Positions 41,007-48,983 of a stretch of DNA of 64,000 bases are shown piece after piece. The stretch is from contig CAZCFY010000010.1 of NCBI GenBank assembly GCA_964498095.1, positions 62,001 to 126,000 of the forward strand, given 5' to 3'. The position numbers were made by a program, and so were the translations under genes. The notes beneath the pieces were generated by a model that saw only the letters and a list, made by a program, of their open reading frames with translations, did no database searches and was not told the origin of the DNA. This DNA comes from SG-bin7 sp964498095 (GTDB taxonomy: Bacteria > Bdellovibrionota > Bdellovibrionia > Bdellovibrionales > SG-bin7). Positions within the stretch are counted from its first letter, which is position 1. Every line of letters begins with the position of its first letter.

Positions 41007-41870
41007 TTAGCGCAAAACGCGCGCCAGATCCTTGGTAGATTTTATTTTGGAAACTTTTTTGTCTATCTGCGCCCGCAATTTTTGCGCAAGTAATGCGGCC
41101 GCTTCGGCACGCAAACGCTTCGGAGCCACCCGCTGCTTTTTCCAGATTGGCTTTTCTTTTTCCGTCACCAGAAAATTCGCCAAACCATCCACCCCTTTGC
41201 CAACAGTTGCTTCCGTACTAAAAACTTTTGCATTAATGGTTGATTCCAATTCTTTCACCATTTGCTCAGCTCCCGGCCTATCGGACTTATTGACGATAAA
41301 GACGTTACTGATTTCAAACACCCCGGCCTTCATCGCTTGAATCGAATCTCCCGATTCTGGAACGACAACCACCGCGACGAAATCGGCGACGTTCATAATT
41401 TCCACTTCCGTCTGTCCAACCCCAACCGTTTCGATAATAATTAAATCAAATCCGTAAAACTCTAAAGCGCGCGCCATTAAATAAACGCTGGCGCTGAGTC
41501 CGCCATGAAAGCCGCGTGAACCGATTGACCGCACGAAAACGCCCTGATCCTCAATATGTTCGTGCATGCGAATACGGTCTCCGAGGATAGCACCATGAGA
41601 AATAGGACTCGAGGGATCCACCGCAAGAACAGCAACTTTTAATCCGTGTTTTCGAAATTGCGCGATGAGTTTTGCTATGAGAGTTGACTTTCCCGCACCC
41701 GGTGGCCCGGTAATTCCCAAGCGAAAGCTTAAGTCTTCGGTGGTTAATTCTTTACTCTTTATGGCGGCCAGCAAATTCTTGTCGATAAACGAAAGCGCTC
41801 GCGCCAAAACCGCTGGATCCTGCTCTCGCTTCGCCGTCTTTAAAAGTTTACTTAAGTTGTCACCTGCCAT
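41007..41870 (-). CDS. meaB: MeaB/ArgK-type GTPase, methylmalonyl-CoA mutase chaperone
   Basis: The 287-aa protein has P-loop GPPGAGKST (about residues 53-61), AVDPSSPISHGAILGDRIRM, and GSRGFHGGLSASVYLMARA. The Walker B-like IIIETVGVGQTEVEIMNVAD and the base-recognition NKSD (residues about 191-194) follow. These define MeaB/ArgK, which protects adenosylcobalamin-dependent mutases and gates cofactor loading. No mutase gene is in the window. The protein is slightly shorter than typical (about 310-330 aa), but all G motifs are present. The start has no clear ribosome site, so a different start is possible. Confidence 0.92.
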   Translation of the reverse strand: MAGDNLSKLLKTAKREQDPAVLARALSFIDKNLLAAIKSKELTTEDLSFRLGITGPPGAGKSTLIAKLIAQFRKHGLKVAVLAVDPSSPISHGAILGDRIRMHEHIEDQGVFVRSIGSRGFHGGLSASVYLMARALEFYGFDLIIIETVGVGQTEVEIMNVADFVAVVVVPESGDSIQAMKAGVFEISNVFIVNKSDRPGAEQMVKELESTINAKVFSTEATVGKGVDGLANFLVTEKEKPIWKKQRVAPKRLRAEAAALLAQKLRAQIDKKVSKIKSTKDLARVLR

Positions 41871-42018
41871 GTCTACACAATTACATGATTAAACTGTTGA
41901 AACAACTAGAGTTTTCAAGAGACCCAAAGAAACCGCTTGATCACCCGACAAGGGTTTTTACACCCAGTTTTGAGGTCTAAAAAAACTTAGTTATTTCAAA
42001 TATCTACGAACCTCGTTA

Positions 42019-42034
42019 TTGGCATGGCCCATGC
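42019..42034 (+). promoter_or_regulatory. Sigma-54-like box (weak)
   Basis: TTGGCATGGCCCATGC has GG and GC ten bases apart and matches most of TGGCAC-N5-TTGC, but two positions differ (T for C, A for T). It lies about 27 bases before the GTG at 42061. Confidence 0.35.
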
Positions 42035-42060
42035 TCTTTGCTGAGTAGAGGTGTAAAGCC

Positions 42061-43254
42061 GTGGAAAAGAGAACGCTCTTAATAATAGCTTTTGTATTCT
42101 TCGCGCTCGGCGCGAGCATTGAGCTATTGAAAAATCTAGGACGAAACTCTCGCGTAGCACGCGTAATAGATAGGTCCGAGCGCCAGCTAGAGGATTATAA
42201 CGTGCGCCTTGGCACTGACAATGTTCCCGCTCCGGTTATTCGCCCAACTCTCCACGCAGCGGCAGTAACAAAACCAATTACGGGAGTTCCCGTGGCCGCA
42301 GCCAAAAAAGCCGATGATAAAAAGGCCAAAGTTGCAAAAGCTGACACCAAGAAAAAAGATGAGAAAAAGAAGAAAAAGAAAAAGAAAAAGAAAAAGGCCA
42401 CCGATACCAAATCAGATGAACAGCAGGTCGCCCAAAACAACAAAAAATTAGATCCAAAAAGCCAGCTCGGTTATGGCAATAATTCCTATTACGTTAATGG
42501 CTTTGAAGATCCAAACGCCCAAAATCAGCCCGACAAAGAACAAATCGATTGGGAAAAAATTCTATTGGGTGAACCCACGACGAAAGATATTCAAAACTTT
42601 ATTGAGCACCATCGTAGCCATGGAGTTTCCGACCAACAGTACTTTCAAATTGTAAAAGCCATGATTAAAGACACCCGTCCCAATATTCGCGATTTTAGCC
42701 TTGTGTTGCTAGATGCGGCGCCGTCGACCTACGGTTTTATAATCTTGTCAGAAACTTTTTTCCATGAACCGGCAAATTCTGATTTTCGCAATAAACTGCA
42801 AAAAGAAATTCTGGAATTTGCCCGCGTAGAGTCATTTATGTTCCTTAGTGGTGCCTTAGATAAAAATAACTCGGATGCCGTTCACATTGTAACGATGAAC
42901 ACGATAAGCCGTGCAGTGGAGAATTACCGTCCCCAATTGACACAAGCACAAAGTACTAACACGTCGGCTTCTACGGCGCCCGCCACACCCACGAATCCGA
43001 CCAGTCCAGCGCCGGCGTCAGCCAACACCACCGGGACTGCCGCCAGAAACTCGACTACGGGCACGCGTTTATCTTTACGCCAGATTGTTTCCGCCTTTAC
43101 GCGCTTTCAAAATCCTTTAAAAACCCTCGTAACGGAAAAAGATCCTGATACGGCCAAACAAGCTTCTGATCTCTTAGTCGTAATAAATAGTATCGTTGCC
43201 CTAAATCCAACGTCCACTACGACCACGCCGACTAATACTCCCGCCATCCGCTAA
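42061..43254 (+). CDS. Membrane-anchored protein with poly-lysine tract
   Basis: The 397-aa product starts at GTG 42061 with AGAGGTG upstream. It has one membrane anchor (LLIIAFVFFALGASIELL), then a low-complexity Lys-rich region (about residues 80-120) that contains eleven consecutive Lys. A globular helical part (about 155-290, near LLDAAPSTYGFIILSETFF), a Thr/Pro/Ala-rich segment and a short C-terminal helical part (340-397) follow. The body is probably periplasmic. The Lys tract is encoded by AAG/AAA runs, which are prone to sequencing indels, but the frame continues normally. No function is recognised. It lies in tandem with the next gene, 41 bases away. Confidence 0.7.
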   Translation: MEKRTLLIIAFVFFALGASIELLKNLGRNSRVARVIDRSERQLEDYNVRLGTDNVPAPVIRPTLHAAAVTKPITGVPVAAAKKADDKKAKVAKADTKKKDEKKKKKKKKKKKATDTKSDEQQVAQNNKKLDPKSQLGYGNNSYYVNGFEDPNAQNQPDKEQIDWEKILLGEPTTKDIQNFIEHHRSHGVSDQQYFQIVKAMIKDTRPNIRDFSLVLLDAAPSTYGFIILSETFFHEPANSDFRNKLQKEILEFARVESFMFLSGALDKNNSDAVHIVTMNTISRAVENYRPQLTQAQSTNTSASTAPATPTNPTSPAPASANTTGTAARNSTTGTRLSLRQIVSAFTRFQNPLKTLVTEKDPDTAKQASDLLVVINSIVALNPTSTTTTPTNTPAIR

Positions 43255-43295
43255 ATTGACTAGAGAATTGTCCCAAATTTACCGATACGATAACA

Positions 43296-44540
43296 ATGGG
43301 GCGCCTCTTTTTTGCAATCACAATTTTAATGGCCACGCACCCTTCCGCTTTCGCCGATTTGCGCGTCAAAGTGAGATCAACTCCTTACTACGACGTTGAA
43401 CTCACGCTCGGAAATAACCAGCGGCAATTTACAAGTGGCGATGCGCCGAAAGAGCAAATCGTATATTTGTCCACCGAGAAAATTAATGAAACTGAAACTT
43501 TCCAAATTTGTTATATGGCAAAATCTCAAAAAAATCAGCCCAATGCAAAAAACCTGGGATTCGTTCACATGGATTTCCTCGCTAAGGGTCAGGTTCCTCA
43601 AACTATTCGCTCCATCTCGCCAACCGGAAATGAGTTTTCTGCCGGCAAAAGAACTTGCGAGAAGTTTTCTTTTAAAATGATTAATGACGCCGGCGTTGAT
43701 GTTTTCGAAATCGCCGCAATGGAAGATGCGCCAACTCCCAACCCTGGAGCGGCAAAAGTTTTTGAACCCATAGAGGTTCCCAAAGAAGATGAAATTGCTG
43801 CCGCCGAGGCCCGCGCAGAAATGATGGTTATTTTAGAGAAAAGCGGGAAAGAATGTAAGGATGGCGATAAGGTGATCGACTGCAGCCAGGCAAAGGCCGC
43901 AATGGAAGCCGAAGTTAATAAATTAAAACAAGCTCAGTCTGAATCAACGGCGCCAGACCAACCAGAAGGCCCCGCAACTTCCGCGCCGACAACACCAGAA
44001 GCCACTTTGCCGTCAACGGCACCCGTAGCCTCGGCACCCGTGGCCTCGGCTCCCGCGACTACGGCGCCGCCAGCGACTACCACTGTTCCCACAGAGACGG
44101 CTTCGCCTGCCCGCACGCCCGCACAATTCAAAAAACCTGTTTCGTGGTCAGAACTTTTATTAAGTCCGGGCGCGCTCGTTTTTTATTTCATAACTTTGAT
44201 TTCAATCTTTTCTATGGCCACGATATTAAAAGCCGCTGGCCAGCCAGCTTGGTCACTTTTTATTCCCTTTTATAATGCAATTTGCTTTGCGCGCGCCGCC
44301 GAAAAGCCCGGTTGGATGGGATTATTGCTACTCGTACCCCTAGTAAATATTCCGGTAAATGTAATGATCAACATAGGATTAGCCCAGCGATTTCAAAAAG
44401 ATTTATTGTATGCCATCGGCATGACTATTTTGCCCTTTATCTTTTTCCCAATATTGGCATTTCAGGTGAGAGGCACTCAATCGGGCGCCCAATTATCCCG
44501 CGCCAGTGATATTGATTTTAACCAACCGGGAGCCGCCTAA
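43296..44540 (+). CDS. Exported protein with DUF5684-like membrane domain
   Basis: The 414-aa product has a signal peptide (residues about 1-20) and a beta-rich extracytoplasmic domain (25-150). An acidic helical region and a Thr/Pro/Ala linker (210-280) follow. The C-terminal membrane part has PAWSLFIPFYNAICFARAAE and GWMGLLLLVPLVNIPVNVMI, in about three or four helices, which looks like DUF5684. That family is short and uncharacterised. The order of soluble domain, low-complexity linker and membrane domain parallels the gene upstream, so they may act together in the envelope. Confidence 0.68.
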   Translation: MGRLFFAITILMATHPSAFADLRVKVRSTPYYDVELTLGNNQRQFTSGDAPKEQIVYLSTEKINETETFQICYMAKSQKNQPNAKNLGFVHMDFLAKGQVPQTIRSISPTGNEFSAGKRTCEKFSFKMINDAGVDVFEIAAMEDAPTPNPGAAKVFEPIEVPKEDEIAAAEARAEMMVILEKSGKECKDGDKVIDCSQAKAAMEAEVNKLKQAQSESTAPDQPEGPATSAPTTPEATLPSTAPVASAPVASAPATTAPPATTTVPTETASPARTPAQFKKPVSWSELLLSPGALVFYFITLISIFSMATILKAAGQPAWSLFIPFYNAICFARAAEKPGWMGLLLLVPLVNIPVNVMINIGLAQRFQKDLLYAIGMTILPFIFFPILAFQVRGTQSGAQLSRASDIDFNQPGAA

Positions 44541-44571
44541 GCCACTCCCAGTTGGGGCTGGTTGGGGTAAA

Positions 44572-45459
44572 TTATTTTACCGAAGCTTGCTTAAGTTGTT
44601 CTTCAGCATTTCTTTCGAACATGTTCACGGCATCATTCATAAGACTAAGAATTTTTGGATTAAGTTCGGCCGCCTCTTTTAAACTCTGACTCGAAATCTT
44701 ATCCACCTTAATGCAATCTTCAACTATCGTGGAAAAACTGTCCCACAAAACATCTACTTGCTTAAGCTTAGCAACGATTTCGGTGTCCGTTGTTTTGGGA
44801 ACTTCCATAAAAGCATTTCCATTTAAAAGTGCCGTATGCGATTGCGCAAACAAAGACTTAGCTTGTTTTAACTCGTGCTTTGCTAAACTCGTTTCGCCAC
44901 CTAAGGCCATTAGAAATAGGGCCTTTGACACCCTTTGTGTTAACATACGCTGACGGCCGGCGATGTTCACCACTTGCCCACCCACGGATTTAATTCCTAG
45001 AGAGCGCGCGATATCAACATAGTTTTCTACAATTTTATTCATGGCATTTAGGATTTGAATGCTTTGCTCGTTGACGTCGGTTATTGCTACACTGTCTCCC
45101 TTCGCCGACTTACTGAGATCAGCACTATATTTAACCCACATACCTTGGGTCTCTTTAAGAGCGCTCTCAATTTTTGTAGAATTGGGGACGAGAATTTGCT
45201 TAACCGCATTACCCTTAATAAGATCATTGAGACTGCTATCGAACATTTCGATTGTCGCCTGCAACGCGGCTCTATTTTCTTCGGGACTAATATTGAGCTT
45301 GATGAGGATTAACTCCTTCATCATTTTTTGACTTAACATCCGCTGACGTCCAGCGACGTTAATGGTAGCGGCAAATTCCTTAGTTTGGTCTGCGGCCACT
45401 CCCGTAGAAGCTACTAGTGCTGTCATCAGGACTAAGCCGGCTTTTCTAATTTGGTACAT
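44572..45459 (-). CDS. Secreted PilJ N-terminal-domain protein
   Basis: The 295-aa product has a signal peptide but no membrane helix, so it is exported whole. It carries two copies of the PilJ-type sensor motif: INVAGRQRMLSQKMMKELIL near residue 33 and VNIAGRQRMLTQRVSKALFL near residue 163. In PilJ and NarX-like proteins this motif forms part of a periplasmic four-helix sensor that detects small ions. A free periplasmic sensor could deliver its signal to the membrane partner encoded divergently. AAAGGAG precedes the ATG, and a sigma-28-like promoter lies about 50 bases upstream. The ligand is unknown. Confidence 0.86.
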   Translation of the reverse strand: MYQIRKAGLVLMTALVASTGVAADQTKEFAATINVAGRQRMLSQKMMKELILIKLNISPEENRAALQATIEMFDSSLNDLIKGNAVKQILVPNSTKIESALKETQGMWVKYSADLSKSAKGDSVAITDVNEQSIQILNAMNKIVENYVDIARSLGIKSVGGQVVNIAGRQRMLTQRVSKALFLMALGGETSLAKHELKQAKSLFAQSHTALLNGNAFMEVPKTTDTEIVAKLKQVDVLWDSFSTIVEDCIKVDKISSQSLKEAAELNPKILSLMNDAVNMFERNAEEQLKQASVK

Positions 45460-45486
45460 ACGGACTCCTTTTTTGGGTTTTCTAAT

Positions 45487-45506
45487 AGTTCAAGCTTTCT
45501 TGAACT
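45487..45506. promoter_or_regulatory. Perfect GTTCAAG/CTTGAAC palindrome
   Basis: AGTTCAAG-CTTT-CTTGAACT is a perfect 8-bp inverted repeat in the leader of the secreted PilJ-type gene, between its sigma-28-like promoter and start codon. Two looser GTTCA/TGAAC copies (45544-45561 and 45654-45672) lie in the same divergent gap. A likely regulator is the GbsR/MarR-like protein at 46471, by inference. Confidence 0.55.
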
Positions 45507-45509
45507 AAC

Positions 45510-45536
45510 TTATCGGCCCAGCCCGACTAAAGTTGA
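45510..45536 (-). promoter_or_regulatory. Sigma-28-like promoter of the secreted PilJ protein
   Basis: The minus strand reads TCAACTTT, 11 bases, GCCGATAA. The -10 is perfect and the -35 six of eight to TAAAGTTT. This is the best FliA match in the window and places the sensor gene in the late flagellar regulon. Confidence 0.75.
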
Positions 45537-45715
45537 GGGCAAAGTTCACATTTTTTTGAACAACTAACCTCAAGAAATACCTCGACATTTTTCAAGTGTT
45601 CTAAAAGGATTCAATTCGTATCGCGACTTGATGCGCTCATTGTGAGACATTAAGTTCAAATTCTTTTGAAAACAAAAATCATCAACTTTTGTCTGGCTTA
45701 TGCCGAAAGGTATTT

Positions 45716-46474
45716 ATGATAGAAAACGAGCGCCTCATACAACAGATATACAAACGCGCCAGCATGAAGTACATGTTCGCACTTTTGATGGTGGCACTCA
45801 TGGCGGTGAGCTCCTTCATGGTCGCGCGCCAAATCATCCTATCGCATAAATCCCGGGGTAGCCTTATTAACATCAGTGGCCGGCAACGTATGTTGACACA
45901 AAGAATTGGCATGTATCTTAGTCTCGCCATGCAGGAAAAAGATCAAAATACGAAATATATTTTATTAGAAAGCGTAAATAAGCACGTTGATACGCTGGAA
46001 AGCTCTCACGAAAAGCTAATCTACAAGCCGCAAACAATTGCTAACGAGTCCTTTTTAACGCGGAACTATCAGTTGTCCGAAGAAATGCTGGATATATATT
46101 TTGGCCCCCGCTATGCCGTGGATAAAAAAATGCGTGAGTTAATTTCGAGTGCCAGGCGAATCTCAGAAAACCTCGAAAGCGAATCCTACCGCCGCGATTT
46201 TATTGTTAAGGAATATGAAAAGCTAATGACTTTGGTGACCGACGATTTGCTCACGGGACTGGAAAAAATAGTTACTCAGCATGAAATCGAAAATGACAAA
46301 GAGATCCTATTGCTCGAAGGTGTTGAGTTAGGTGTTCTCGTATTTACGCTGTCATTATTACTTTTCGAATTATTCTATATTTATTTGCCCATGAATGGTT
46401 CTTTAAAATCCATATTAAGAATTTTGGTGATATTAAAGCGCCCTGGGTTAGGCGAGAAAGATCTTAAAATATGA
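45716..46474 (+). CDS. Membrane PilJ N-terminal-domain sensor
   Basis: From the ATG at 45716, with GAAAGG nearby, the product is 252 aa. Two membrane helices (residues about 20-40 and 205-230) flank a periplasmic domain with the PilJ motif INISGRQRMLTQRIGMYLSL near residue 52. There is no kinase, HAMP or methyl-accepting domain. The cytoplasmic tail is only about 20 residues. The stop overlaps the regulator start by four bases, so the sensor may pass its signal directly to that protein. The frame opens 27 bases earlier, but the first nine residues look non-native. Confidence 0.85.
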   Translation: MIENERLIQQIYKRASMKYMFALLMVALMAVSSFMVARQIILSHKSRGSLINISGRQRMLTQRIGMYLSLAMQEKDQNTKYILLESVNKHVDTLESSHEKLIYKPQTIANESFLTRNYQLSEEMLDIYFGPRYAVDKKMRELISSARRISENLESESYRRDFIVKEYEKLMTLVTDDLLTGLEKIVTQHEIENDKEILLLEGVELGVLVFTLSLLLFELFYIYLPMNGSLKSILRILVILKRPGLGEKDLKI

Positions 46475-46962
46475 ACAATACAAAAAAGCCAATCAATTTG
46501 CCGCCAGAAGTCGCCGAACTCATCGATCAAATTGGCCAACTGATGAAGCATTGGGGTTTTAAAAAAATCCACGGCGAGATATGGTCGTGCCTATTCTTGT
46601 CGGATAAGCCCCTAGACGCTGCCGCCATAATTGAGCGCCTCGGCGTTTCAAAATCATTAATAAGCATGAGTCTCTCCGGTTTGACAGAATTGAACTTGGT
46701 TTTCCAAGCAGGAAAGAGCGCCGAAGGCACCCTTTTATATAAGGCCAACACCAATATCTCCGAAGTCATCTTTAATATCTTGCGCTACCGCGAGAGAAAA
46801 ATATTCGCGAAACTATCTACCTCCTACTCCCTGGTTGAAACTCTTCCCGAGGGCGAAACTAAAAAGTGGGATCTCAACATGGATAGAATTAAGGACTTTG
46901 GTAACTTTTTAAAAGAAGCCGAATCATTAATGAGCAAGATTGCCACTAAAAAGGCATCCTAA
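46471..46962 (+). CDS. GbsR/MarR-like winged-helix regulator
   Basis: The 163-aa product has the GbsR-type order: a helical segment LIDQIGQLMKHWGFKKIHGE, the wHTH with AAAIIERLGVSKSLISMSLS (about residues 51-70) and a wing, then a C-terminal dimerisation region. The protein probably binds DNA as a dimer. It overlaps the membrane sensor gene by four bases. The palindromes in front of the module are natural candidate operators. The MarR family is an alternative, and GbsR is the closer-looking branch. Confidence 0.82.
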   Translation: MNNTKKPINLPPEVAELIDQIGQLMKHWGFKKIHGEIWSCLFLSDKPLDAAAIIERLGVSKSLISMSLSGLTELNLVFQAGKSAEGTLLYKANTNISEVIFNILRYRERKIFAKLSTSYSLVETLPEGETKKWDLNMDRIKDFGNFLKEAESLMSKIATKKAS

Positions 46963-47003
46963 GTAATTTATCTTGCCAATTAAATTCCTAAAAAATACGC
47001 TAG

Positions 47004-47726
47004 TTGGCTGTGATAAAATGTTTATTCTCTATATTTTTACTTTTTCTAACGTCGGCTGAAGCCGGAGTGCAAATCCCTCTTAATATGACGCGAGTTCAGC
47101 GCGAACAAGCTCTAGGGATTTTAGGCATGGGAACATCATCTAAAGTTTTGTCGGCTCCCTATCCCCTCGGGGGCTACGCCGGATTTGAATTCGGCGCCGG
47201 AATGGAATTTTTAGACGTCACCGACCTCGGAAATTTAGGATCGGGATTAGGCAATCCGCAATCGATTATAAATTATCCGCGGTTTAGTTTCGGTAAGGGC
47301 TTTTACAATGACTTTGATTTCTTTTTTCATTTTACGCCTTACAGTGAAAATGCCGGCATCAGCGAGTACGGCGGAATGTTACGCTGGGGCGCTTATCAGT
47401 CTGCTTATCTACCAACAAATATCTCCATTTTAATTCATGCCAATTCCGCGAGTATTTCGGAGAAAATTTTTACCAGCACGGCAGGCATCGAAGTCACCGC
47501 CGGATTTACATTAAAATATTTTTCGCTTTACTTTGGCGGTGGCCAAGTCGAATCCCGCGGCCGCTTTTTTGGACTCACCGGCTCGGCGACCGAGGATTAC
47601 GAAAAAACTTCCAGCATCCACACGCTCATGGGCGGCATCGTTGACTTCAACTCGTTCTTTATAGCCGCCCAACTCGACCGCTACTCCGACGCTATTTTTA
47701 GCGTAAAGCTAGGCGTAAAGCGTTGA
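47004..47726 (+). CDS. Outer-membrane-like beta-barrel protein
   Basis: The 240-aa product has a signal peptide (VIKCLFSIFLLFLTSAEA). A beta-rich body follows, with many Gly and aromatic residues in alternation (FGAGMEFLDVTDLGNLG, FYNDFDFFFHFTPYSEN). Its end, IFSVKLGVKR, lacks the usual C-terminal Phe, so the barrel call is tentative. The start appears to be TTG at 47004 or GTG at 47010; neither has a strong ribosome site. It follows the PilJ/regulator module by 41 bases and could be read as part of it. No family is recognised. Confidence 0.65.
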   Translation: MAVIKCLFSIFLLFLTSAEAGVQIPLNMTRVQREQALGILGMGTSSKVLSAPYPLGGYAGFEFGAGMEFLDVTDLGNLGSGLGNPQSIINYPRFSFGKGFYNDFDFFFHFTPYSENAGISEYGGMLRWGAYQSAYLPTNISILIHANSASISEKIFTSTAGIEVTAGFTLKYFSLYFGGGQVESRGRFFGLTGSATEDYEKTSSIHTLMGGIVDFNSFFIAAQLDRYSDAIFSVKLGVKR

Positions 47727-47904
47727 CGAAATTAGTTTAATACCTCGGGCGAAACGCAGTAGACAAAAAATTGTACGGCGGGAGCGCAAAAGTGCCCTCT
47801 CGTTGGCTGTTCCCGCAGCGTAAAGGAAAATAGGGCTTTTCTGGCAAAAATGGCGCAGGCACTAACCTTGCTAGAATAGCGGTTTTTTATATGCCGGAGC
47901 CAAA

Positions 47905-48549
47905 ATGAAGTACGTAATTCTCACTCTCCTTTTAGCCTCAAGCCAGTCTTGGGCACAAAACGGATATCGCCAGTATGTACCACGCCAAAGCAGCCAACTT
48001 TGTTTTAAATTAGCCGAAGCGCCTTGGGCCGACGGCGGCGGAGAGCTTTACGCGAACGAATTACTTTCTGACCTTTGCGAGGGAAGTATTAACGACGCGC
48101 CTGCCAGATGTTATCGCGATTCGCGCACGAAATGGGATCGCAATGGCGGCGACCTGTCTTCAGACACACTCGCGGTAAACTTATGCTCAGGCGCGATCTC
48201 CTTAGATCCCGCCAGTTGCTTTCGCGAGGCCCGCAAAAGGTGGACTGTTGGCGGTGGCGACATCTCCTCTGACCTCTTAGCCATTAAACTTTGCCGGGGC
48301 GCCGAATCACTCGATCCGATAAATTGTTTCCGTAATGCCAGAACAAAATGGGATCGCGGTGGCGGTGACTTATCCAGTGACGACCAAGCCATTCAACTTT
48401 GCGCCGGCGCTAGTAGCTCACGTCCATTTGAATGCTTTCGCAATGCCCGCATGCAATCAAGCGACGGCGGTTTAGGCATGGTAAATGACGATCAAGCAAT
48501 AGAAAGCTGCATGAGTTCTCGCCGATGGCGAAGAAACTCTGACGACTAA
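47905..48549 (+). CDS. Secreted protein with five 36-residue Cys repeats
   Basis: The 214-aa product has a signal peptide (about residues 1-18). Five tandem repeats of 36 residues each begin with Cys and have a second Cys 25 residues later, at 33/58, 69/94, 105/130, 141/166 and 177/202. The consensus of the repeats is CFR-AR-KWD-GGGDLSSD-A-LC-GA-S-DP. The spacing predicts one disulphide per repeat. I do not recognise the repeat. GGAGCC precedes the ATG. The protein is probably extracellular or periplasmic and may bind a surface ligand. Confidence 0.85.
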   Translation: MKYVILTLLLASSQSWAQNGYRQYVPRQSSQLCFKLAEAPWADGGGELYANELLSDLCEGSINDAPARCYRDSRTKWDRNGGDLSSDTLAVNLCSGAISLDPASCFREARKRWTVGGGDISSDLLAIKLCRGAESLDPINCFRNARTKWDRGGGDLSSDDQAIQLCAGASSSRPFECFRNARMQSSDGGLGMVNDDQAIESCMSSRRWRRNSDD

Positions 48550-48983
48550 AAATCGCGGTCTAAAACGGTTTTACGGCCTTCTTCGCGGGCTTTATCGATG
48601 GCGTCGTCGCAAAGAATTTTAATTTTTGCCGTGAGTATTTCCATTACGCGATCAGAAGTGTTCATGTCGGCGCGGTCTTTAATATAACTTTTCACTTTAG
48701 AGGCAACGACTAATACATCTTCCACGGGCTTAGCGACCGTGGCCATCATCCCACCGGGGCCCATCAATCTTTTCGGCGCCTGGCGCTCTTCGGCCCAGGA
48801 ATCCTTGTGACGTAAAAGTGGAACATGGGCATCCCAACAGCCGACCGAACAAAACATGTAGTTGTTGCGTTTCGTATTACATGTAGAAACATTGCAAACC
48901 CAAAATTTCTGCCCATAAGCAATTTCTTTTTTGCAAGTCGTGCACTTTTGCCAAGCTGAGGAAGTCGTAGTGGTATCGCTCAC
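48546..48983 (-). CDS. Zinc-finger/histone-fold protein
   Basis: The 145-aa cytoplasmic protein has an N-terminal cysteine cluster: KCTTCKKEI (Cys14, Cys17), WVCNVSTCN (Cys30, Cys35) and MFCSVGCWDAH (Cys45, Cys49). This suggests a ZZ-type or zinc-ribbon fold. The C-terminal part resembles a histone fold: a helix, a long central helix (VMEILTAKIKILCDDAIDKA) and EGRKTVLDRDF, which matches the RKTV-x-x-D end of archaeal/NF-Y type histone folds. Prokaryotic histones with an N-terminal ZZ finger have been described as a class, to my knowledge. It overlaps rfaE2 by four bases. Confidence 0.68.
   Translation of the reverse strand: MSDTTTTSSAWQKCTTCKKEIAYGQKFWVCNVSTCNTKRNNYMFCSVGCWDAHVPLLRHKDSWAEERQAPKRLMGPGGMMATVAKPVEDVLVVASKVKSYIKDRADMNTSDRVMEILTAKIKILCDDAIDKAREEGRKTVLDRDF

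Noticed and set aside
42370..42410. Poly-lysine tract as a frameshift artefact
   Set aside because: The reading frame continues normally with protein-like sequence on both sides, so the tract is accepted, although indel errors within AAG/AAA runs cannot be excluded.
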